Positions 16,792 to 24,200 of a DNA stretch of 64,000 bases are shown piece by piece (the first letter of the stretch is position 1; every line of letters begins with the position of its first letter). Source of the stretch: Litorilinea aerophila (lineage in GTDB: Bacteria > Chloroflexota > Anaerolineae > Caldilineales > Caldilineaceae); the NCBI RefSeq assembly GCF_006569185.2, contig NZ_VIGC02000006.1:1-64000 (forward strand). The letters run 5' to 3'. The position numbers and the translations under genes were made by a program. The notes beneath the pieces are model-generated. The model saw nothing but the letters and a program-made list of their open reading frames with translations, was not told the DNA's origin and ran no database searches.

Positions 16792-17942
16792 GTGGTCTGG
16801 AATCGCTCCAGCCGATAGGGCGCTAGCAGATCCACCGGCCTTCCGGTGGCGATCTCCAGGGCCGCCAGCTCGCCCACCAGGGCCGCCAGGGTGACGCCGC
16901 TGTGCATGGCCGCCAGGTAGAGGTTGGCCACGGCCTGGGTGAAGCCCAGGATGGGCAGGCCGTCCTCGGGGATGGGCCGCCGGCCCCGCCGCACTTCCTG
17001 GATCTCCGCATCGGCCAGCAGCGGCAGATAGCGCCGGGCGGCGGCCAGCACCGCCGTCACCTCCTCCTCGGTGCGGCCCAGGGAACCTTCGTCGTAGATG
17101 CCGCCGTGGGCGCCGCCGTGGAGCATCACCCGGCCGTCCGGCAACTGGCGGATGTTGAGCATGGGGTCCGCGTCCCGGGGTGTGTGCAGGACCGCCGTGC
17201 TGCGGAAGAGGGGCGGCAGGGGATTGGTGAGCAGGGTGCAGCCGAAGGTGTGTTTCAGCGGCACGGTGAGCCCGGCCAGGGCCGCCAGCGCGGCCGTGTC
17301 CGGCCCGGCCGCCAACACCACCGCGTCGCAGGGGATCTCACCCTGGTCGGTCTGCACCCCGTCGACCCGTTGCTGGTCGCCGTGGGGGGAACGCCGGAAG
17401 CCCGTCACCCGGGTCTGGGTCAGCACCCGGGCCCCGTGGGCTTCGGCGCCGGCCAGGGCGGCCGCCACCACCCGGGCCGTCTCCACGTGGCCGTCGATTT
17501 CCGTGAACGAGGCCGCCGTCACCGGCCCGGTGGTCAGGTTGGGCTCCCGTTCTTTCAGCTCCGCCGGCGAGAGCAGGCGGATGGGGTAGCCCCAGCCCTG
17601 CAGGACCGCCACCCGGTTGGCCATCTCCACTGCGCCGGCTTCCGTCGCAGCCCAGCGCAGCTCTCCGCCCCAGGTCAGGCCCACGTCGCCGCCCAGCCGC
17701 CGGGCAAAGCGATCCCACATGTCCAGGGAGCGGCGGTTCAGATCGTGGTAGTGGCGGGGGTTTTTGTCCCGGCTGTTGATCCAGGCGAAGGAGACGGCCG
17801 TGGTGGCCTGGCCCGGCGCCCCTGCGTCCACCACCGTGACGGGCAGCCCCCAGTGGGCCAGGTGAAAGGCGATGGCTGCACCCACGATTCCCGCCCCCAC
17901 GACCACCACGTGGGGGCGTTGCCCGGTCGCATGTAGCTCCAT
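16788..17942 (-). CDS. FAD-dependent amino acid/amine oxidoreductase (DAO family)
   Basis: A 384-residue flavoprotein of the D-amino-acid oxidase/glycine oxidase/sarcosine oxidase superfamily; it would oxidise a primary or secondary amine and produce an imine. The start follows AAAGGAG. The FAD-binding dinucleotide motif is HVVVVGAGIVGAAIAFHLA (11-29) with VTVVDAG ending strand 2. The C-terminal FAD segment is RGRRPIPEDGLPILGFT, followed by LYLAAMHSGVTLAALVGELAALEI, which is characteristic of the family. It follows the SDR gene after 30 bases. Whether it is an oxidase or a dehydrogenase cannot be decided. Its stop overlaps the promoter for the next gene. Confidence 0.88.
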   Translation of the reverse strand: MELHATGQRPHVVVVGAGIVGAAIAFHLAHWGLPVTVVDAGAPGQATTAVSFAWINSRDKNPRHYHDLNRRSLDMWDRFARRLGGDVGLTWGGELRWAATEAGAVEMANRVAVLQGWGYPIRLLSPAELKEREPNLTTGPVTAASFTEIDGHVETARVVAAALAGAEAHGARVLTQTRVTGFRRSPHGDQQRVDGVQTDQGEIPCDAVVLAAGPDTAALAALAGLTVPLKHTFGCTLLTNPLPPLFRSTAVLHTPRDADPMLNIRQLPDGRVMLHGGAHGGIYDEGSLGRTEEEVTAVLAAARRYLPLLADAEIQEVRRGRRPIPEDGLPILGFTQAVANLYLAAMHSGVTLAALVGELAALEIATGRPVDLLAPYRLERFQTT

Positions 17943-17972
17943 CCTGGCTCCTTTCTTCTCATGCGGTTTTCG

Positions 17973-18743
17973 TCATGCCTCCAGGGTGAAGGGCAACCCC
18001 TCCGGCCAGACGTCCTGGGGCTCATAGCCCAGGATGCGGCGGGCCGGCTCCAGCTCCAGCCGCTCTATCTCGGCTGGTTTGCTCACCGCAAAGACGATGG
18101 CCGACTCGCCGGGGCCGGGGGTGGGGGACTCCACGCAGCGCTCGAAAAAGCGCTGGGCATCCCCGTGGCTGAAGAAGACATCCTTGCCGATCTTGCTCTC
18201 CACCAGCCGCTTCGCCTCGGTGGGGTTGCGAGGGAGCCAGCCGATGCGCGCGCTGATGACCGACAGCCCGTAGACCCGGGCATACATGTCGCCCATGACT
18301 TCCGCCCAGACCTTGGTCAGCGCGTAGTGGTTGACCGGCTTGGGGCCGTCTTCGATGCGGACGGCCCGGCCGGGCCAGCCGTGGCCGGTGACCGTCTGCA
18401 GGGTGCTGGCCAGCACCAGGCGCTTCACCCCGAACTCCCGGGCCGCGTCGCAGACGTGGTAGAGGCCGCGCACGTTGGGCTCCAGCAGGACCTCCAGAAA
18501 GTCGGCATCATTGGGGTATGCGCCCAGGTGGATCACCGTCTCCATGCCCTCCACAGCCCGGCGCACCGCCTCCCGGTCGCTCAGATCGCCCACCACGTAA
18601 TCGTCCAGGCCTGGGGTGGGGCGGCGGGCGAAGCCCCGCACATGGTGGCCCCGCTCCAGCAGCCGCTGGCAGACGGGCTGGCCGATGGCGCCGGTGGAAC
18701 CGGTGACCAACACTCGTTGGGGATGGGATGTCTTTTCGGTCAT
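17973..18743 (-). CDS. NAD-dependent epimerase/dehydratase, uronate-dehydrogenase-like
   Basis: A 256-residue extended-type SDR. It has VLVTGSTGAIGQPV (nucleotide loop 14-21), ASTLQTVTG where the catalytic Ser/Thr lies, and Tyr140/Lys144 in NHYALTKVWAE. Its short length, the absence of a long C-terminal sugar-nucleotide domain, and IHLGAYPNDADF resemble uronate dehydrogenases (hexuronate to aldarolactone), which are about 265 residues. That specificity is inferred by resemblance only. It precedes the FAD oxidase by 30 bases. Only a weak GAAGA lies before the start. Confidence 0.82.
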   Translation of the reverse strand: MTEKTSHPQRVLVTGSTGAIGQPVCQRLLERGHHVRGFARRPTPGLDDYVVGDLSDREAVRRAVEGMETVIHLGAYPNDADFLEVLLEPNVRGLYHVCDAAREFGVKRLVLASTLQTVTGHGWPGRAVRIEDGPKPVNHYALTKVWAEVMGDMYARVYGLSVISARIGWLPRNPTEAKRLVESKIGKDVFFSHGDAQRFFERCVESPTPGPGESAIVFAVSKPAEIERLELEPARRILGYEPQDVWPEGLPFTLEA

Positions 18744-18825
18744 GAGGATCTTCTTTCTGTTTTCTGGGTTCTTTGTGAAATCTGTGCTTCCTGCAGCAGG
18801 CCCTTGTGATCGCTGCGTGTTGGGG

Positions 18826-19134
18826 TCATTCCCTGGGGGTAGGCCTGGAGCCGCTCCGTACCAGGGTGACCATGAAGGTCAGGTAGGTGGCCAGGGCCAG
18901 GACTGCCAGGACCTTGGCGGTATTGAGGCCGCCCAACAGCCCGAAGCGAGCCAGGAAGGCCGCCGCGGCCAGCAGCAGCCAGGTCAACCCGTGGAACCAG
19001 CGCAGGATGACGTAGCGGAGGCCCTGGGTCTGGGCGGCCCGGTGACTGGGCCAGATGAGGAACCAGTTGGCTGCCAGGGCCAGGCAGACGCCGCCCCAGG
19101 CCAATAACGGGATGCCGAGTAACCTGTCGTCCAT
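18826..19134 (-). CDS. Small integral membrane protein, unknown function
   Basis: A 102-residue hydrophobic protein with AGGAG before the ATG. Three transmembrane helices are visible: IPLLAWGGVCLALAANWFLIW, ILRWFHGLTWLLLAAAAFLA and LNTAKVLAVLALATYLTFMV. The C-terminal tail (RSGSRPTPRE) is basic and probably cytoplasmic. I do not recognise a family. It sits between the methyltransferase and the SDR genes. Palindromic element copy B (19163-19262) fills its leader, so its expression may depend on that hairpin. Confidence 0.75.
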   Translation of the reverse strand: MDDRLLGIPLLAWGGVCLALAANWFLIWPSHRAAQTQGLRYVILRWFHGLTWLLLAAAAFLARFGLLGGLNTAKVLAVLALATYLTFMVTLVRSGSRPTPRE

Positions 19135-19162
19135 GATGCTCCTGTCTGCTCGGTTGCTCTAG

Positions 19163-19262
19163 TAAATCCCGGCAGAGATTCGCCGATGGTTTCCACCAGA
19201 GATAGTGCACCCAGAGGGCACCCGGAATTTCTGCCGTGGCATTTACGCCAGACTGTACCAGG
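19163..19262. repeat. RNSG palindromic element, copy B
   Basis: A 100-base element with taaatcccggcagagatt on the left and ggaatttctgccgtggcattta plus cgccagactgtaccagg on the right, closely matching copy A. Its right 20 bases form the last codons and the TAA stop of the methyltransferase gene (TGG TAC AGT CTG GCG TAA). In the minus-strand frame shared by the family it encodes RNSGCPLGALSLVETIGES. Confidence 0.9.
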
Positions 19263-20133
19263 TGGGCTCAAACTGGGTCCACACCGTCAGCCAGGGCGGG
19301 GCGATGGCGACGAAATGGTCCCAGGTGCCGGGCTCTGCCGTGGGATCTGGATAGAAGTCGCTGCAGTCGGAAAGGTGCCGGATCTGGAAACCCTGGGCCA
19401 GCAGCCCGTTGATCACGGTGCTGAGGGTGTGGCGATATTCCCGTGGGGGCGGCACCTGGGTGGGCGCCTCTTCTGCCCGGTAGACCCAGGGCTGGTCCGG
19501 GTAGGTAAGGGCTGCGCCGTCCGCATACGGGCGACGCAGGAGGTAGCCCTCGCCGTTGAAGTCCCGCTCGGTCAGGCCGCAGGTGAACGGGTTGGCGAAT
19601 TGGAGGCGGTAGCGGCCGCCCGGCCGCAGAACCCGGGCCACCTGGGCGAAGACGGGGTGTGGGTCGGGCACGAAGTTCAGGGCGTAGGGCTGCCAGACCA
19701 GGTCGAAGTGGTTTGCCGGCAGCGCCGACAGATCGCGCATGTCGCCCTGGAGCGTCGTCAATCCCGGCAGAAATTCGTCGGTGGTTTCTGTCAGAGGGCA
19801 CCCGGAATTTCTGTCGTGGGATTTACGCTGGACTGTTGTGGTCACCGGCACGCCATAGTGGTGGGCCGTCTCCCGGTCCCGGGCCAGCTGCTCGGGCGAG
19901 AGGTCCACCACGGTGACCTGGGCGCCCAACAGGGCGAAGGCTATCGACTGCTTGCCGCCGCCACTGGCCAGGCAGAGGACCCGCTTCCCCCGGACGTCGC
20001 CCAGCAGCCCTTCGGTGTCCAGCAACTGGCGCGCCGAGGTCGGATCCAGATTCAGGGCGGGCCGGGTGAAGAGGGCGTTGGCCTGGGTCAGGGCAGCCCA
20101 GCGGGCCTGGTTGTAGCGGGCTACATCGTCCAT
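19243..20133 (-). CDS. Class I SAM-dependent methyltransferase with in-frame palindromic insert
   Basis: A 296-residue methyltransferase with AAGGAG before the ATG. Motif I is RVLCLASGGGKQSIAFALLGA (51-71), with VTVVDLSPEQLARD as the acidic strand-2 motif. Motif II/III is LQGDMRDLSALPANHFDLVWQPYALNFVPD, with the Asp of GDMRD. HPVFAQVARVLRPGGRYRLQFANPF is the usual post-motif. Between strand 3's GVPVTT and LQGDMRD about 27 residues (101-127, VQRKSHDRNSGCPL...EFLPGLTT) interrupt the fold. They come from palindromic element copy C, which is 81 bases and keeps the frame. The stop codon comes from copy B. The substrate is unknown; it resembles the ubiE/generic methyltransferase_11 group. Confidence 0.9.
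   Translation of the reverse strand: MDDVARYNQARWAALTQANALFTRPALNLDPTSARQLLDTEGLLGDVRGKRVLCLASGGGKQSIAFALLGAQVTVVDLSPEQLARDRETAHHYGVPVTTTVQRKSHDRNSGCPLTETTDEFLPGLTTLQGDMRDLSALPANHFDLVWQPYALNFVPDPHPVFAQVARVLRPGGRYRLQFANPFTCGLTERDFNGEGYLLRRPYADGAALTYPDQPWVYRAEEAPTQVPPPREYRHTLSTVINGLLAQGFQIRHLSDCSDFYPDPTAEPGTWDHFVAIAPPWLTVWTQFEPTWYSLA
19758..19838. repeat. RNSG palindromic element, copy C, inside the methyltransferase gene
   Basis: The insert has caatcccggcagaaattcg on the left and ggaatttctgtcgtgggattta on the right, matching copies A and B, but it lacks the central gtgcgcccag section. Its length, 81 bases, is a multiple of three. Read on the minus strand it has no stop in the coding frame and uses the same frame that is open in copies A and B. 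Confidence 0.92.
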
Positions 20134-20170
20134 GGATATGGCTCCTTGCTTCGCGTAAGGCCGGGCGCCT

Positions 20171-20923
20171 TCAGCGGCTTCCGCCCTGTCCCCGTTGCCA
20201 GGGCACGGCCGTCAACAGGGGCGCGTACAGGTCGTCGGCCGGGTCGATGGTGAGGGCGGCCAGCTCCTCCGGCGTGGGGTCCCGCTCCTGGAAGGTCACA
20301 AAGGGCAGATCCCGGATGCGGGCCAGGGGCGTCTGCTCATCGCCTTCGCCCATGACCAGCACCGCGGCTGCCGCCAGGGCATCGGCCACGTTGGCCTGGG
20401 TCATGCGCAGGGGCCGGCCGAAGAGATCCCCACGGCCCCGGTAGTCCCGCAGGGCGAGAAAACCGCTGTGGGCCACGGCGAAGCCGGTGACGCCCCAGCG
20501 CAGGGGCAGGGGACGGCTGTCGGTGATGAGGACGCCGACCCGGCGCCGGCCGAAGCGCTGCTGCAAGTAGGCCCGCAGCTGGTTGGCCGTCTCCTGGGGA
20601 GCTTGGGGCCAGGGCACCAGATAGCCGCCCGTGTTGGATTCGTCCACCCCGGCTCCGGGCATCAGGGTGTTGCCTTTGATGGTGAGATAAACCGGGTGGC
20701 GCCCCGGGCCGGGCGGCAGAAAGAGATCCGCCTCCTGCTGCACCAGTTGCGCGCCATCCGCCTCCGCCATGGGGACAGCCCGGCCCTGGCACAGGGCCAC
20801 GATCTTGGATGTCACGGCCAGGATCTCCCGCTCTTCCAGTGCCGGCACATGCTCATCGAGGATGGCCAACAGGTCCCGGTCCTGGGCGGTGATGGGGCGG
20901 GTTCGGATGGGTTGAATGTGCAT
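20171..20923 (-). CDS. cofE: Coenzyme F420:L-glutamate ligase (CofE-like)
   Basis: A 250-residue member of the CofE family, which adds gamma-linked glutamates to F420-0 using GTP. Family motifs are in order: ILAVTSKIVALCQGR, LMPGAGVDESNTGGYLVPWP, VGVLITDSRPLPLRWGVTGFAVAHSGF, the DLFGRPLRMTQANVADALAAAAVLVMGEGDEQTPLA segment (LR..N.AD.LA..A.L.MG), and a C-terminal PADDLY. Its length equals the archaeal enzyme, so the extra FbiB nitroreductase half is absent. No other F420 gene is visible. The neighbour on the same strand is the methyltransferase, 37 bases away. Its presence implies F420-dependent redox chemistry in this organism, as known for other Chloroflexota. Confidence 0.88.
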   Translation of the reverse strand: MHIQPIRTRPITAQDRDLLAILDEHVPALEEREILAVTSKIVALCQGRAVPMAEADGAQLVQQEADLFLPPGPGRHPVYLTIKGNTLMPGAGVDESNTGGYLVPWPQAPQETANQLRAYLQQRFGRRRVGVLITDSRPLPLRWGVTGFAVAHSGFLALRDYRGRGDLFGRPLRMTQANVADALAAAAVLVMGEGDEQTPLARIRDLPFVTFQERDPTPEELAALTIDPADDLYAPLLTAVPWQRGQGGSR

Positions 20924-20981
20924 GGATGGCGCTCAGAAGTCTGTCAAGTTGTCGAGGGTACCGCCTGCATGATCAGCCTGT

Positions 20982-20990
20982 ATTGTAACA
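20982..20990 (-). promoter_or_regulatory. Candidate extended -10 promoter for cofE
   Basis: On the minus strand TGTTACAAT combines the extended TGn element with a good -10 box TACAAT, 59 bases before the cofE start. No convincing -35 box lies 16-18 bases upstream, which extended -10 promoters can tolerate. Confidence 0.45.
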
Positions 20991-21116
20991 GACCCCTCCG
21001 TGGGACACCTACTCCAGAAAGGCGTGAGTGCCCGTGAAGGTAGCCCGCCACGAAGCATTCAATGCTTTGTCCTCCAGCCCCTGTGGAGATTTCCTGAGCC
21101 CTCCCGTACAAATCAT

Positions 21117-21149
21117 CGGGGGTCGGACCTGGCCCAGGTCCGACCCCCG
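21117..21149. terminator. Perfect 16-bp hairpin between the giant surface protein gene and cofE
   Basis: Left arm cgggggtcggacctgg (21117-21132), one central base, and the exact complementary right arm (21134-21149). It lies 143 bases past the stop of the giant gene and before cofE, both on the minus strand. No T-run follows, so it is either a hairpin-only terminator, an mRNA 3'-end stabiliser, or simply a mobile palindrome. Confidence 0.6.
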
Positions 21150-21221
21150 GTGGGAAGCTCCTTTCTGATCACGGCGAACCCGCCGTATTGTTGTGCAACA
21201 TTCTCTGTTACGGCCCGGCAT

Positions 21222-21294
21222 GAATCACCCGACAGAAATCCGGCCATCGTTTCCACCCGGGAAAGGAGGGCCCAATCTCTGCCGGAATTTATCA
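21222..21294. repeat. Diverged copy D of the RNSG palindromic element
   Basis: aatcacccgacagaaatccggccatcgtttccac at the left and caatctctgccggaattta at the right follow the order of copies A-C with several substitutions. It touches the stop codon of the giant surface protein (21292-21294), so this copy sits at a gene end like copy B. The remaining gap 20924-21116 shows nothing else beyond the cofE promoter candidate. Confidence 0.6.
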
Positions 21295-24200
21295 GCGTTC
21301 GATGAGCGGGAGATAGATGCGATTGGTATCCACCACCTGCTCTTCCTCCTGAAGGGCCAGGTCCACAAGCACGACAGCCGTGGCCTGATCCGTGGCATGG
21401 AAGAGGCCAGGAACGGGCTGCGCGGTCAGATTGGCCCCCTGGACTTCGCCATTGGCGACTTTCACGGTCACTGTGTTGGTCATGTTGGCTGTGACCGTCA
21501 CCGGGCCCAGCGCCGCGATCTGGGTGCGGGTGAAGGTGGCAGTCGCACCTGGCGCCAGCTGTTCGGGGATAGTCACCGTTACACCCAGGAGTGGATCCTC
21601 GAGGGTGACGTGGGTGAAGGTCACGTTGCCCGTGTTGACCACCGTTACGCAGAAGTAGACCTCGCTATCCGGCGCGACCACCAGGGTGCTCTGTTCACTG
21701 CAGCGGCCCGGATCGGTACCGACGGTCTTGACCACGTCGATGGCCGGCTGACCCACATTCACCAGGGTTTGCGCGACCGCATGGACCTGCAGGTTCGGAT
21801 CGCTGTAGGCACTCCAGGTGGCGAGACTGGCCACAGTGCTTTGCACCGTGGTGCTGTAGCGCTGCCCCAGATCCACGGTGGAGATGCTTTCGCCAGGCCC
21901 CAATTCATAGGCGAGCGCAGTGAACAGGGTGCCCAGTTGACTGTCCTCCAGATCGTGGGTGGTTAAGGTAGAGGCACCGCGATTGGTCACGGTGTAGCAG
22001 TAGTAGACCGTGGTCCCCGCCGGCACGGTGATGGCACGTTCCTCACCACAGGTATTGGGATCGACGCCCACCGTCGCCTGGAGCTCGATGGCCGCCGGCT
22101 GACGCCGGTTGACGAAGGTACAGGCGACGCTCGCGCCGGGGCTCAGTTGCACGGTGACGCTGGTGTCGCCGCTCGTACCATTGTCGCAGACCACCGACCC
22201 GGTGAAGCCAGGAGCCGCTGCCTCCTGCACCTGGTAGCTCCCCGGCTCCAGCCCGGCGAAGACCCGGGTCCCACCAGTGGCGGGCAGGGTAAAGTTGCCC
22301 AGATCGCCCGTGAACTGCCAGGGGCTCTCCGGCGCTTCCCCTTCCACCAGTTTGGTCACCACCAGGGTCCCCTTCTGCGCGCTGTTGGTGAATTCACAGC
22401 CAATCACCTGGCCCGGCTTCAGGCTCACGGTGATACTGTCTGCGCCGCCCGCGCCGTTGTCGCACTGGACCGACGGCCCGTAGCCAGGCTGACCTGTTTC
22501 GCGGATGGTGTAGGTGCCCGGCTGGAGGCCGGTGAAGGTCTGGCTGCCACCGGCCGCGGGCAGGGTGAAGTCGCCCAGGCTGCCGGTGAACGTCCAGGGG
22601 CTATCGGGCGCCGGGCCGACCACCGTCTTGGTGATCACCACGGTTGCTGTTCCTGCTGTATTGACGAAGGTGCAGGCCACCTGATCACCAGGAGCCAGTT
22701 CCAGTTGGACAGCGTGGTCACCGGTGGCGCCGTTGTCGCAGCTCACCGCCGCATGATAGCCCGATTTCACCGTCTCGGTGATGGTGTAGCTGCCCGGCTG
22801 GAGGCCCGTGAAGGTCTGAGCGCCGCCGGCCGCGGGCAGGGTGAAGTTGCCCAGGCTGCCGGTGAACGTCCAGGGGCTATCGGGCGCCGGGCCGACCACC
22901 GTCTTGGTGATGGTAATGGTGGGCGGGATGGCGCTGTTGACGAACTCGCAGGTCACGTTTTCGGCCAGGGCCAGGTTCAGGGTGACGCTGTCATTGCCCT
23001 GGCTGCCGTCGTCACAGGTGACGTGGGTGGTGTAGCCAGGCTGGGATGCTTCCTGGATGGTGTAAGTGCCCGGCTGGAGGCCCGTGAAGGACTGGCTGCC
23101 GCCAGTCGCGGGCAAGGTAAAGCTGCCCAGGTCGCCGCTGAATGCCCACGCAGTGGCGGGCGGGAGCCCCTCCACCCGCTTGACCACGGTCACGGTGGGC
23201 AGGATGGCGGTGTTGACGAACTCACAGCGCACGTGTTCGTCCAGAGCCAGGTCCAGGATGACGTTGTTGTTGCCCTGGGTGCCGTCGTCACAGGTGACGT
23301 GGGTGGTGTAGCCAGGCTGGGATGTTTCCTGGACGATGTAGCTGCCCGGCTGGAGGTTGGCGAAGGTCTGGCTGCCACCGGCCGCGGGCAGGGTGAAGTC
23401 GCCCAGGTTGCCGGTGAACGCCCAGGGGCTATCGGGCGCCGGGCCGACCACCGTCTTGGTGATGGTAACCACAGGCAGGATGGCGGTGTTGACGAATTCG
23501 CAGGCCACATGTTCGCCCAGGGCGAGGGTCACGGCGACGCTGGCTGTCCCCTGGACGCCGTTATCGCAGAGCACGCTCGTCTGGTAGCCCGGCTTCGTGG
23601 TTTCTGTAATGACATAACTGCCGGCTGCCAGCCCAGAGAAGGTCTGGCTGCCGCCGGCCGCGGGCAGGGTGAAGTTGCCCAGGCTGCCGGTGAACGTCCA
23701 GGGGCTATCGGGCGCCGGGCCGACCACCGTCTTGGTGATGGTAATGGTGGGCGGGATGGCGCTGTTGACGAACTCACAGGTCACGTTTTCGGCCAGGGCC
23801 AGGTTCAGGGTGACGCTGTCATTGCCCTGGCTGCCGTCGTCACAGGTGACGTGGGTGGTGTAGCCAGGCTGGGATGCTTCCTGGATGGTGTAAGTGCCCG
23901 GCTGGAGGCCCGTGAAGGACTGGCTGCCGCCAGTCGCGGGCAAGGTAAAGCTGCCCAGGTCGCCGCTGAATGCCCACGCAGTGGCGGGCGGGAGCCCCTC
24001 CACCCGCTTGACCACGGTCACGGTGGGCAGGATGGCGGTGTTGACGAACTCACAGCGCACGTGTTCGTCCAGAGCCAGGTCCAGGATGACGTTGTTGTTG
24101 CCCTGGGTGCCGTCGTCACAGGTGACGTGGGTGGTGTAGCCAGGCTGGGATGTTTCCTGGACGATGTAGCTGCCCGGCTGGAGGTTGGCGAAGGTCTGGC

